A DNA stretch of 64,000 nt, taken from positions 1,512,001 through 1,576,000 of the forward strand of contig JAQFVV010000003.1 in assembly GCA_028023455.1 (NCBI GenBank), given 5' to 3'. This DNA is from Epiperipatus broadwayi (Eukaryota > Onychophora > Udeonychophora > Euonychophora > Peripatidae). The translations under genes and the position numbers were made by a program. Below the pieces are notes generated by a model. The model saw nothing but the letters and a program-made list of their open reading frames with translations. It ran no database searches and had not been told where the DNA came from. Shown here one piece after another: positions 33,301-48,819 of this stretch (position 1 is the first letter of the stretch; each line of letters begins with the position of its first letter).

Positions 33301-36300
33301 AGATATGGGTGCAATACTTAAAAAGTATTTAACTATCTTTTTTTAAAAAATGCTACCTATATTAAAGCTTCAGATTATGTGCATGGTAGACGAATATAAT
33401 ACCATTGGACCATGATCAGACCCACTATTTTGTTTATATATATATTTGATACAAAATATTTTAAGTCAAGAAACTACTTTTATTTTATATATATTAAATA
33501 TTAAAAGATTGTCTAGAAAACATTGATCAAATTGGTTTTATTTTACATTAAAATGTCCAAATTTATCTTCTATCATCATTAATATCCCAAATGAGTTTTA
33601 AAAGATGCTTATTTATCATGTGTTTGATAACACGTGAGAAGATACAGACATTTTTCATAAAATAAAACCTGCAGAAACATCACTTCTTTTTCGTTAACAT
33701 TAGTTTGAAAGAGATAAATCTGAGATTTCCATCAGAGGTTAGAGTTTGTTTTTTCTTCTCTGACATCTTACAAAAAGTAATTAATTTAGAAATTCTTAGT
33801 CTTTGATTTGTACAAATTAGTTTCGACATTCGGTGTTCTGGATTGTAAAACTTATATTTTTAAACATATATATGTGTGTGTGTTGACATTGCAATTTTTT
33901 CTTACACGAAGCTTTCAATTCTGTGTGTTAAATGACAAAGTGCAAACACTTTAATAATTGGGCACTAGATATCAGTGTAATCATGGTTATGTGTGAATAG
34001 TTTCTATTTTAATGGCCTTATATTAATAGATGATGCTGAATTTCTCTGTATCTTTTACTTTTACCCTGATATTCTAAAGTTGTTGTTAACTTATAGATGA
34101 ATGTACGAAAATAACTGATGATCTAAATTTAGATCTAAACAACTACACAAGCAGATTGGCTTATATGCAATTTTATCATACTTAAATATTTTAGACATTA
34201 ACTTAAATAGAGAGTTGTGAATAAGAGGTGAACACTGGATTGTTACAATAAAAAATATTCCTTTTTTAAAATAAAAAATTGAAAATTTAGAAATCAGTTA
34301 AAAGTCTGTTTACATTAAACCTCTAATTTTATCAATGTTTATACTTTGAAATTAAGCATAAAAATTTAAATACTAAATTAGTTTTGAGCTATAACATATT
34401 TTCTTTTATACTTTTATGTACCCTACCTTGTGTGAGTTAATGCAATGATGTAGAGGCAGAAGCAAAACATAATGATTACTAAATCAATTTTCAGAAGAGT
34501 TAAAATAAATTTAAAAAAAAATATATTTCCCAAATTGACTTGGATTTCTTAGGCTCAACTTGCCATATGGATACTGAAATATCCCATGACATCCTGAGCA
34601 GTAAATTATATGATTATATTTGCAGGTTGACTATATTCTTTTTTCAAATGTTTAATTTGAATTTTATATTCTTATGGGCTCAGTAAGTACTGGTTTGGTA
34701 AACCTGAAGTATATTTATTAGCTAGGCACAATTTTTTTTTGCTTATTGAATTTATTTATTTTAATTCTTTTTCATCTATATTTTTGTTTAAATAAATAAA
34801 TAAATAATTGAGTGATGAATTGTCTGGGAGGTCACATAATATTAATATTTGAACACCAGGTTAAAGACTTTAATTAACATTTTTTTTATTAAATGAGTGA
34901 TAATTTAGCATCATGCCAAATCAAATTAGGCTACTTTTTTAATGACTTGCCATTGATATTTATACTTAGTATATGTGATATAAGAGAATACTGATGACCA
35001 TTAATTATAGTCATATCAGTAGAAAACAATATCAAGAAGCATAAAGAAACTAATCAATATGTTAAAAAAACATTCATTAAATAAGCAGGTGATGATGATA
35101 ACTAAATGATACAATAAAATTTGAATTTTATAGTGATTTCTCATGGATTTTGGATGTAGTTAAAATAATATTTTCTATTATTGAAAAAAAAAAGAATAGT
35201 ACATTGTGTGAAAAATGTTCCACAATAGCATTTATTTTGTCATATTTATTAAGTCTTTTTATTATTAAGCTAATAGTTTGAAATTTAAAGACTACAATTT
35301 TAAACCCAAGTTAACTTGCTTTTATATAGATCTTATATTATGCTAGTAATAATATATGTCAACTGTGATAACTTGGATACTTTTACATTTTGACAACAAT
35401 AAAATACTACATGGCTTATCTATATACACATAACATATATATTTTATAAGCAATCAATGGATACTAGATAATAATATTTTATCCACAGTGACATTGTAGT
35501 TTCTGGCCTTGAGAGATTAGAGTAATTTTAGATTTCAAGTTATTAACTTGATATAAAATGTCCCACTCAGCACGACATGACTACTGTTTTTTAAGTTCTC
35601 CATTTTTCAAATGAAGTTATTTCTGCAATTATGAATGGGGCTACTCTTTAAGCATTTATTTTAATTTAGAATACTTTTTTTAAAGTTATAAACATGAATT
35701 TTATAAATTAGTGAAAGAGAAAAAAAAACCATTGCAATTTTACTGTTGCAATCAGAAGTTGATTTGAATGAGTATCTTTATTCATTTCAAGAGTATGATA
35801 CAAAATTTGTAAAATAATTATTTTTGAAATAATATATAATAGACTTCTTATAATTTAACAATAAAAGTATAAAAAACTTATTATGCATGAATACTGATTG
35901 GTGAGGAAGAAATGTAATACTAACACATTATGTTGATGGAAATTTATATCAATGACTGAATTTATTTGACTTTATTTTATCAGTAACTAAATGTTTCACA
36001 TAACTAGGATGCCAAAAACATTGTCCCCAAAACTTTGGACACACATAAATAGTCACAATAAAACAAATTATTTATCTGAGCACTTTTTTATTTTATGTTT
36101 GACCTACTTTACCTGCATCAATCAATATCTGATCCCTCCAACCACTCTTTCTGAGTCATTGTTTAATATAAAATGAAACGGATTTCTGATGATTTTTATC
36201 AATAAAAAATTTATAGCCATGAAGTAATCATTTTTATGTTATTATGTCAAAATTGATAATAAAAATCATAACACTCTAAGATTTTAGCCTAAAAAATTTC

Positions 36301-37099
36301 CTATTAACTTATGTATCAGTGCTTTACTTCATTTTATATGTATATTATATTCAGAAAAAAATCATCTGCTATTCAAGATAGTTTGTAACTGGAATCAGTC
36401 TCAAGCCTACAAAACTGCACAGGTAACTGTGCTTAGTTCAAAATTTTAAAAGTTAAAAAAATTAAGATATTGGATAGTTACAATAAGAGTGAAGAAAATA
36501 GCTGGATAGTTATAGCACAAACTGTGTTTTCTGTTGAGAAAACCTGATAGAGCCAAAGAATAAGCTTAGCATTATGATTTGGTTGGTAATGATTGATTAT
36601 TCATGCTTACATAGCTGTACATGATTGGTGTTATATAAAAAGAATTATTGTTGTCCTGACTTCAGATAGGAGTTTGCTGTTAACTGAAAGTAGACTTTTC
36701 CATTTTATTCTTAAGCCTTAAAGAAACTGAGAAAGACACTCCTAACATCCATTTCATGCTGTTATTGTTGCAGCTGTTTTTTATTGTATGATTATTCATA
36801 TCAACCAGTATATTGAGTTTTTTTTATCTTCTGAGATTAAGATTAAGAAACATCAGAGTCTTCTCAATTTCCAGATAGCTCTTTACTATAGTGTCAGTGT
36901 ATTTTTCTTAATCCAGAATGGATATGTATATGAATAAACTTTTCAAATATAGATATTTACAATCAATGCAGACAAAACTAAATTGTGGCCCTCATTCCTA
37001 GGGGGTTGTAAAGACATTAGCTAATGCAGTGATTAATAGTTTAAGATGGATGATGATATGAATTTCCTGGTCATGGTCAATGATGTAATTAGATGATAG
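30353..37099. other. Long AT-rich desert, nothing recognised
   Basis: Nearly 7 kb without a supported gene, transposon or RNA. Contains poly-T at 30709-30722, short TA/TG tracts at about 33868-33882 and many A runs. Frames at 31327-31527 and 35991-36176 show no family features. Confidence 0.5.
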
Positions 37100-38282
37100 C
37101 ATTTTATTTAGGTACCTATAATTACAGAACACTTTCAATTTAAAATGAACAAATTTTAAGAACTGTCTGATATTAAATAGGAAATTGTTGTATTTTATGA
37201 AATAAAAGAGAAAAGATGAATAAACAAAATTTTTAAAAAGTGGACATGTACTACAAAGATATAAATATTCAAAGCATACATGGAATGAGATTTATTGTAA
37301 ATAAAAAATGGAATAACAATATTGTGAATATTAATAATATATTAGACAGTATAGAAAAATGAGTTATTCAAATTAATGAATGATACCAAATGCAGATAAT
37401 TCAGGTTTGTCCCCCAAAAAGTTTTCATTGTGATGAAAAAGTGGATTTTTTATATGGTTGAATGAAATAATTTTGATAAGACTAAATAACATTTTAAAAT
37501 TGTCACAGGAGACTTTAATGCTAGAATGGCAAAACAAAAAGGAAAATACTGTGGATAATGATAAAAAAAAAGAGAGATGATACAGACTTGTGAAATTTTT
37601 TTATTTAAAAAAAAAAGCTATATATTATGAATTCTTTCTTTAAAAAAAATATTAACTGGAAATAGACATGGAAGTAGTAAAATGAAAATAGAGTAGAACT
37701 GGATTATACTTTGATTAATAGGAAAAATTTATTTTAAGATTATAAAGTTAATAATAAATTCAACACAGGACATCATTTTTGATAAGTGAGATGTGCAATA
37801 TATATTAATACAAAATTAGAAAGAGAACAGCTAAAAAACAGTACTATCAGTTTACATTCATGTAACTTAGAATTTGCAAATCATTTAAAAATATTAACAT
37901 ATTTTGAATGTGGTTTATATTTAAATAAAATCAATAAAAAATAACTAATAATCCATTAGAAATTGCAAGAAAGATGGCTATTACAAAAAAGCATCAATGA
38001 AAATATAGAAAAATAATTCTTTAAGAAAAATTAAATACCAACAGTTTTGTACAATGATACAAAAAAAATTTATAATGGTATAAGAAAATATAATTGCAAT
38101 TTGATAAGATGAGAATAAAAGTCTGTAAAATATAAAACAACATCTTGATATTTAAAGAAAGCTATTTTTGCAATAAGAAGAAAGAATGGAACTATTATTA
38201 ATAATAGAGCTAAATTTTTTTTTTTGTATTAAATGCTTTTGAAGAGTAGCAATTAATTTATAGAGCACACAGAGAGCTTATG
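37100..38282 (+). pseudogene. RTE-type LINE relic: endonuclease domain and linker
   Basis: Plus-strand reading across frames gives GMRFIVNKKWNNNIV (about 37288-37335), VIQINE.YQMQIIQVCPPKS (about 37370-37430) and HFKIVTGDFNARMAKQ (about 37490-37540). GDFNAR is the conserved GDFNA catalytic block of the LINE endonuclease. Then come LYIMNSFFKKNINWK, NRVELDYTLINRKNLF (about 37690-37730) and, near 37800-37830, CAIYINTKLER. These match 'NEIDYIL' and 'SDHRLVRAxI'. Traces of the linker before the RT (INNRAKFF ... YRAHRELM) run to about 38280. There the sequence is cut by a MITE-like foldback and no RT follows. Multiple stops. The same family as 24.3 and 47.2 kb. Confidence 0.7.
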
Positions 38283-38600
38283 TAAATAGTCTAAACATGC
38301 ACTAACCTGTATTTAATGTGCTTTAAAATTTGCAATAATCAAGCATAGTGACTTTAAAGATAAGGGTGGCTGTCTTATCTTTAACCTAAATCTTGATTTA
38401 TATAGGCTTCCAAATCAAAGTGCTTCAGATTCACTTATATAAATGGACATTTAGGTTAAAGATAAGATGACCGCTCTTATCTTTATAAAAGTCACTATCT
38501 TGTGTCATGGTTTGGAAGATCCCTCTATCTGCAAAATATGCTTGATTATTGTGAATTTTAAAGTGCATTGAATACAGGTTAGTACCTGTTCAGACTATTA
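38283..38600. mobile_element. Foldback MITE-like element
   Basis: The left arm 38283-38406 (AATAGTCTAAACATGCACTAACCTG...) and right arm 38434-38600 are inverted copies. The right arm carries an extra ~45 bp (about 38497-38541) absent from the left arm. Each arm also contains a smaller inverted repeat, AAAGATAAG ... CTTATCTTT. The loop is only about 27 bp. No coding capacity. The element abuts the end of the RTE relic. Confidence 0.75.
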
Positions 38601-38608
38601 AATGCTTT

Positions 38609-38851
38609 TATTGATGGCACACTAAAAAGAAAAAAAAATGTTTCTTTGACTACAATTGGGTTTTTTAGATTTAACTTGAAATAAAAGCATAGGGGATTTA
38701 GAAATTAATAAAGTGATTTCATTGCTATAAAAAATAAGAATTGTTTAATTAATTTCTGCCCCCCCCCCCCTCAGCTTTTATTTCAAGATAAATCTAAAAA
38801 CCTCAATTGTGGTTGAAGAAACATTTTTTTTCTTTTAGTGCATGGTCAATA
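38609..38851. mobile_element. TA-flanked MITE (Tc1/mariner-like) with central poly-C
   Basis: Terminal inverted repeats of about 78 bp start TTGATGGCACACTAAAAAG (38611) and end CTTTTAGTGCATGGTCAA (38849). TA sits outside each end (38609-38610 and 38850-38851), as expected for a Tc1/mariner-type target duplication. The 85-bp centre includes a run of 12 C at 38759-38770, which is striking in this AT-rich setting. No transposase. Confidence 0.75.
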
Positions 38852-39571
38852 AAACAATTTAATATATATATAAAATATATTTTTATTATTTTTTTAAGTT
38901 TTTAATATTGCACAATAAATGAAAATGTAAAACTATATCTTACTTTAAAGTGACTGGACACTTATTATTGATATATATTGTAACCTGAAAAACAAAAAAA
39001 GGATGATCAATAATAGCCAAAGTAGGCTATCAAATAAGCAATAAACAATGGAAAGCTAATCAAAGTATCATTGTAGCAAAACGGTTAGGTTAGCTCTTAT
39101 ATGCTACTTTTAAAATAAACAATGAAAAGAGAGAAAGAGAGTTCTCATACTCTCTAAACAACTCTTAAATCTTATGCAGCAAAAATTACACAAAAGTTAG
39201 GTTACATCAAATATTCTTAGTCAAATAAATCCTCTTAAGTAAATTAGATGGTATGAGCAATATAAAGTTTTTTTTAAAAAAATCAGATAAATCTTATAAT
39301 CAAAATACCTCTTTTTAAAATAATTCAGATCTTGGGATTCTTGTTATAATATTATGGTTGAGTGATAACAACAATAATAAGATATGATCTTATTTTTAAG
39401 ATATCTCAATAAATCAAATAGTTATTAATTTTAAAATCAAACATGAAAACTTTTATATCAAAATAATTATAGCATACTAGGATTACATTTATGATATTAT
39501 GAATAGGAAAGGGATTTTGTTGCTATGCATAAATGACACAAACAAATTCTTTTCTAATCTTATGCCAAAAT
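38852..39571. other. AT-rich stretch, nothing recognised
   Basis: No supported features. Several near-repeats of ATCTTAT-type words occur. Confidence 0.5.
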
Positions 39572-39645
39572 AAAATAATCTTATAATCTTAATTCAAGAT
39601 AAAAAAAGTTATCTTATAATTTTAATTCAAGATAAAGTGATCTTA
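39572..39645. repeat. Short direct repeat
   Basis: TCTTATAATCTTAATTCAAGATAA and TCTTATAATTTTAATTCAAG are adjacent near-identical words with a period of about 36 bp, each ending AAGATAAA. Confidence 0.7.
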
Positions 39646-39716
39646 GCTATGGATGCTATCTTAACATGAGTAATAAAATTTAATAAAGTGACATTTGTTA
39701 TATTTTATTATACTCT

Positions 39717-42772
<3,056 letters not shown>

Positions 42773-43064
42773 ACATGATTGTTACAAAATAATTATTATT
42801 TAGAAATAAATTATTATATATTTGAAATTATTTAATAAAATAAAAACTGTGAGTAGACATATAATTAATAATTTAAATGTACTTTCTTGTTGAAAAATTA
42901 ATATTTTAAAGTGATTTAATACTTTACAGTAAAATAATATTCTGAAAAAATAAAAATATGCTTAAACTGTGTAATATTTATAACTGTAATAGTTTTTATT
43001 TTATTAAATAATTTCAAATGTATAATAATTTATTTTTAATAATAATTATTTTGTAACAATCATG
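42773..43064. mobile_element. Foldback MITE-like element with ~75-bp inverted ends
   Basis: CATGATTGTTACAAAATAAT at 42774 is matched by the reverse complement ending ATTATTTTGTAACAATCATG at 43064. Pairing continues inward for about 75 bp on each side through AAATTATTTAATAAAATAAA. Total about 290 bp, no coding capacity, no clear target duplication. Confidence 0.75.
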
Positions 43065-43559
43065 TTTAAAAAAATTAAATTAAAATTATTGGTTAAACTT
43101 TAAGATTTTCTAGAATATAAACTAAATTATATTACCAAACTAACATTTATAAACTGTATTTTTAAATAAACTAGCTTAGGCATTTTATACTCATTTTATG
43201 GTTTATTTATTGACAATTTTTAATAAAGAAAAATGTAACAATTAAGCCAAGAATAAGTTTAATTTTCCATTGTGATATAAAAACTGAGTTACACTTTAAA
43301 TAAATAATGATAATACACTTATAATTACAAAGAAATTAAATTAATAAGATTAAAAAATATTGAAAGTCACTCATGCAAGCCTATTCTAAACTAGTAATAT
43401 TTTATAAAACAACTATAATGCAATAAAATGACTTACAGTTGTACTTTAATCACTATTATAATAATTATATTTACTTACAGGAAATTAAACTATGTAAAAT
43501 TGTTTTAATATACTATCACAAAGAACTTAACATTAAGTTCTTCAGTCAGAACCTTAGGT

Positions 43560-43562
<3 letters not shown>

Positions 43563-43651
<89 letters not shown>
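43563..43651. repeat. (AT)n microsatellite, about 44 units
   Basis: A long AT run with one AAA interruption at about 43625. The YIYIYI frame at 43439-43627 comes from it. Confidence 0.98.
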
Positions 43652-46600
43652 CAATCACTAGATACTTCTGCTTTAAGTTAAAATGTATACCCCTTATGTA
43701 TATATTATATTTACTATGAGTACATAATAATATATGTGTATATAACTGATTAAAAATATGAAATATTCTTTAGTAAAAAGTGTTTATATTTTTACTTTGA
43801 TTGGATATTTTTTATTTATTTTTTTAAAAAAAAGCTTCCCAAAACAGTATACTAAAAATGAACTTTGCTTAATACATGTAAATTTACTTTAAATTAATCT
43901 TACACCCAAGTGTATATATATACTGTAAAATGTAAACATTACATATATATAATATATATATATACTGTAAAGGATGGAAAGATCCACACTTTCCATCAAA
44001 GTGCCATTTATGTTTAAAAAAATTTTTTTCTTTAATTTGGCTATGATAAAGGGGTTTGTATATAGTTTGTGGTTGTTAGCTATTGTTGTTATTTAGCTTA
44101 TTTTATTTTTATTGTGATATACACCTTTATTGGTGATTGTGGAGTTTAAATAGACATGATAATATATAAATTTGTATTTGTCTGTGTATATAAATATTAT
44201 GTATAAATAAGAGCATATAAAATTGCTACTATATATTTAGATTGTATTTTTATTTGATAATTGTTTAAGATGTGATTTTATTGTTATTTATTTATTTTCC
44301 TAAACTGCAAAACTGATTTTCTATGTAATATTTTTATTATAATTATTATTTTATTTTAATATTTTTTAAAAAAATCAACAATTGTTGGAATGAAGATTTT
44401 TAAGTTAGTGCATGAAAGGTTTAAATAATGGAAAGAAATTACTGTAGCAACAAATTATATCATAGCCATTAAAAAAAGAAATAAGCAAGAACTTTACTTT
44501 GTCTGCTTTACAATTTCTTCTTTTGGCATAAATATGACAGCTATTGGACCAAGATACAACAGCAGAATGTTTGGCTAAACAATAGATTACTGTCCAAAGC
44601 ATTTTTCCCTATGCCTATCTTATTTCACTATCAAAATCCAGTGAAACATGTAATTAATTACCAAGCAAGTGTCTGAAAGCTGTCATCAGAGAGAATAGCT
44701 ATTCTAACTGTAAGATCTTCTAATAATTTTGACTAAATGATCAAATCAATGTGCCAATAAAGCTAATTCGTAAACTTGAATCTTAAAAAAAAAAAAAAAG
44801 AAATACCAGAGACTAATTGTTCAAGCAGGAAATATAAACACATATTCATTAATGTATTTTTTTAAATTATTTCATCCACTGTGGAATGGAACCAAAATCA
44901 AAATATTTTAAATAAACAAAAAACTGTAAATGATGAAGAAGATTGAGATTATATGAGTAACTAAAAATTAATCTATTTATTTATTTTCTTCACTTTAAAC
45001 CTTTTTTTAAAAAAAACAACAAAAAAAAAACTCATTTTAAAATAGATGTTATATGTATATATGACAATTTGGAATTTTAATCTGTCATTATAATTTAAAA
45101 ATATATCTGTTTTTCATAAAATATTAAAACTTATATTTATGATAGTTTATTTATGATATCTATGAATAGCTTATTTTATTATCTTAATTTTAATAATAAA
45201 AGTGATGCTAAAGGCAATTTATTAATTAATTTTTAATTTTTCATCATAAATCTTATATAAGTAAATTGATTATAAATTCCAAGTTAAAGACAATGATTGT
45301 AGATATTGCACTTCATTCATTAGTAAAACTTGTGTTTAATTTAAATGTACTACATATATACCAATGCCAGGCATAAACATTGGGTATGATTTAAACTGAG
45401 AAACAAATAAAGTGTTACTTGTTTATGTGGGAGTCATTCATGAATATAAATAATAGATTAAATTCGTGTTTACAAATTTTGTCATTATTTAATACTTTTC
45501 AGCATTTGGTTATTAATCTTATCATTTGATGTGTTTTGAAAGGATGGGTCAGGTTATAGTTATTTAGCATCAGAATTGTAGATTGATATTCCCACACACA
45601 TTATCTAGGAGTTGTTGTGATAGGTATTTTGTTTGTCTATAAAAGTCGTATATTATGGATCATAGATATATATTTCATGGTAGGCATTTAATGAAGCCTG
45701 GATCAATGAAGTTATAAATAAAATGTTGAATTTTGCAGGCTGGGATGGAAACCTTATATCAATAATAAAGATAAATATTTGTTGCTCATGATAAAAGAAT
45801 AACATGGTTCAATGTAAATGAAGCAAATTGATGTATAGACATAGCATAGTGGGGAAAGAATTTTTATTATATTTGGTGTTGTTTTGTTAAATGATCTAGC
45901 CTTGAGAGGCACATCTACGATATTAAATTATTACTTAAACAAGTTATTATCAACTTTTTATTTATTATTACAGTTTTATATATGATGATTGATGAATGAT
46001 TTTCATGCAAACATAAATTCCAATTCATACTTATTACTCATAAGTATTTCCATTTGACTCATGTTTAACAAAATTGGAAATTTGAAAAGTGAACTGATTT
46101 TGTATGTTCTTACATATATTTATTGCTGTTTGAAAAGATCTAACCACAATTTAAAATAAAGCATATATCATTTGTTTTATAATAAATGACGTGGTGTTTT
46201 TATTTAAATTTTATTAATATCTTTATTTTCTCTTTTCAGTGCAGAAGTTAATTTGGTAGATTTATAATCAATTAAATGACAATATTGTGTTTTATTAATC
46301 ATTCATTTAAGCCATCATTAATTGAAATATTAAGTCATATAATCTTTGTTTGTAAAAATAGACTGGATTCAACAAAATTCTCTTTGCTTCAATTCATATT
46401 TTGGTAAATAATCAAATCATTAATCAAGTTAACCCTGAGAGTAAACGACTTAATATGTCTTTGCTATTGCTCTTTGGTATCCAGGTATATTTTACACATA
46501 GCTAGTCAGAGAGGCAATATAAGTAAAAATTAAACCACATTCACTCATGTGTAATATAACTTCTGATGCATGGATGTAATTTATTGACAATTGGTGCTCA

Positions 46601-47250
46601 AACCTGTAGGATGTCAATTAAAGGCTTAGCATTGTAACACAATTTATTGCACTTTAAATTCAATGATTGAGCTAGTTTATATTTTTTTATACATATATTT
46701 TGAGGAAAATAAATCAAAATCTGAAATATATTATAATGGAAGTGAATTGTTCATTGTCAATTAGCTCACAATGAATAGGGCTATTTCATATCTTTTCATA
46801 TGTATATCACATTCCATTGCATTTACCGCCCAATCATTAGGATGATTGTATATATCTAGAAACTAAGTAAACTATTTAAAAAATTAATCTATCCTATCAC
46901 TTTCATAGACATTTTAAACAAAAGTACAAAATTTCAACAAGTTGTATTGAACTTGATTATATTAAATATAAATTTAAATAATTTAAAAAACAAATCTTTA
47001 TACTACTCTCTAGTGAATTAACAAATAAACAAACAACTAACAAACAGATTTTTCAATTTCTATAAAAGCATTTAAAAAAAAAAAAGACATCTTATAACAA
47101 TAAAAAAACAAGTAAGCAAAACATCTTTTACAGTTATTACACTTGAATTATCCAGTATTTTAAATAAATAACTCAGATATTCAAATAAATCTCTGAAGAA
47201 GAGAAGAACTTTAAGAACTAATAGTCTTATAATCAATATCTTAAACAAAG
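43652..47250. other. AT-rich stretch, nothing recognised
   Basis: Includes a small hairpin GATGGAAAG/CTTTCCATC at 43974-43998 of unknown meaning and short TA tracts at 43938-43965. The 65-codon minus frame at 44405-44602 has no family features. Confidence 0.5.
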
Positions 47251-47483
47251 TAAATGAAGAAATAGAAAAATTATTATCCAATATGTTCCCGATGATTGGA
47301 AAATGCAATAATGGTATTGATATTTTAAAAGGTAATAAAAATATTAAAAATTGCAGATCTACTAGTCATTTATCAGTTCTATAAAAAATCTTTGTCTAGA
47401 TAAATGTAATTTATTTACAGTGAACATTGGATTTCAGCCAATTAAAAGGACAAGGTAGATTTATAAGTGATTTTATACAGTGG
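47251..47483 (+). pseudogene. RTE-type reverse transcriptase relic, 5' half, interrupted by an insertion
   Basis: EEIEKLLSN then PDDWK (about 47288), NKNIKNCRSTSHLSVL (about 47325-47383), KIFVKIN and, in an open frame from 47427, LDFSQLKGQGRFISDFIQW. This matches the RT block 'NYRPISLLSVxYKIFxKIITNRL...LDFxQPxEQAGFRxGFST'. Homology stops at 47483 inside that block and resumes at 48350, so the LINE was split by a later insertion. Not functional. Confidence 0.75.
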
Positions 47484-48358
47484 CTTATGAGAGTACCTAA
47501 TACTGGATACAGTAGTGCCACCAGCCTTCATAATGAATGGATGCAGGAAGATTTGTGCATAAAATCCCTATTGACTGTCTACTCATTCAACAGCCCCAGA
47601 CTAGTTTTTACTTGTAGCTTTCAATAGTAAGTAGTCTTGGATTTGAGAGCATAGCATTTAGTTAGGACCTAATAAAATCCTCCAGCAGCCACCTTTTACT
47701 TATTTGGTTAACTATAAAGCTAGGATCCCAAGATAAAAATGCCATAATGTTTTGAACCCAATTTCATTTGCTTGTATAGTCATATAGACCTGAACTCAAT
47801 TCATCATTTATACATTTTGGTGTCTTTGGTTTTTCAAAAACCACAGTCACCATTACTCTATGAGTGGATAATTATAGAACCATCAAAATATTACATGATC
47901 AGCTTTTCATATGCTTACACATGCTGTTAATAAGAGTACCAAACTCTTAATACACTAGTGCCATCAAGTGTAAGTCTTCATAATCAAGGGATGCAGTAAT
48001 GATTGGGCATAAAATTCCTATCTGGTCCCTATTTATCCAACATTCCCAGAGGGTCAAATGCAACACTCCAGTATCCCATTTAATAAAATAGGTAAATGAC
48101 TACCAGAGAATTGCATATAGTTCTAAGATGTAGATGCAGTGCTCTTAAATCCAAGGCTCCTCAGTGATGACAGCCACAAGTTAGAAACTAGTCTGGGGAC
48201 ATTGGATGAGTAGCACTAGATGGGAAATTTATGCACAAACCTTCCTGCATCCATTAATTATGAAGACTTGCACTTGGTGGCACTGCTACATAAAGAGTTG
48301 GGTCCTCTTATTAACAGCATGTGCAAGCAAATAAAATAGTGATCATGTGATACAGTGG
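47475..48358. mobile_element. 866-bp insertion with 9-bp target duplication, made of inverted copies of an unnamed repeat
   Basis: ATACAGTGG at 47475-47483 is repeated at 48350-48358 and the inserted sequence lies between. Inside are three copies of one repeat. Plus-sense copies begin at about 47484 (5'-truncated) and 47894. A minus-sense copy ends at 48349 and pairs with the second to give an inverted repeat of about 140 bp per arm. ACATGATCA is at one end and TGATCATGTG at the other. Conserved words are GTGCCACCA, CTTCATAAT and GGATGCAG. Fragments recur at 18.4-18.9 kb. No transposase frame; the class is unknown. Confidence 0.65.
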
Positions 48359-48490
48359 ATTATATTGAAATACTGAGAGAAGTTACAAGAAAGACCAATG
48401 AAATTGAGTTACAATTATGCTTTCATTTGTAGATTATAAAAAGGCATTTAAAATTGTTAAGCCACTGAATAAACAAATAATATTTGATCA
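48350..48490 (+). pseudogene. RTE-type reverse transcriptase relic, continuation after the insertion
   Basis: VDYIEILREVTRKTNEIELQ followed by FVDYKKAFKIVKPLNKQ. This is the segment expected immediately after the 47483 breakpoint, including the first catalytic motif ('FVDYxKAFDSV'). The catalytic Asp after KAF is Lys here. Homology fades after about 48490. Confidence 0.75.
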
Positions 48491-48724
48491 TCTGCCACTA
48501 CATTAATATAATTTATTCAAGGACATTTATTTTCAAGACATTTTATAATCTTTTAGGAATCTTACATAGCAATGCACATGTATATATTTTTAAAAATGTC
48601 ATCATTTCATTATAACATAGATAGCTTTAACTGTTTCAACCAGTTAGTAAAAGCCTGTTTAGTTAACAAAACATTTAATACAAAGGCAGTAAAACACTTT
48701 TATAGAAAAATATGTTTGTGTTTG

Positions 48725-48812
48725 GCAGATAGAATATCACTTATATGTTAATGGAAAAGAAATGAAAGAAGTAGTCAACTTGTACAACTTTGTAAAAAAA
48801 GATGGATTTATG
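48725..48812 (+). pseudogene. LINE reverse transcriptase C-terminal scrap
   Basis: YVNGKEMKEVVNLYNFVKKDG resembles the 'LYVNGKEMEEVxxFxYLGSxVxxDGG' block found after the RT core of Jockey-like LINEs. It precedes the endonuclease end of the next element, so it belongs to a different copy. Confidence 0.4.
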
Positions 48813-48819
48813 ATTGCAA

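Noticed and set aside
43974-43998. Hairpin GATGGAAAG/CTTTCCATC as a terminator or ribozyme
   Set aside because: A 9-bp stem alone, with no conserved boxes around it; expected by chance in 64 kb.
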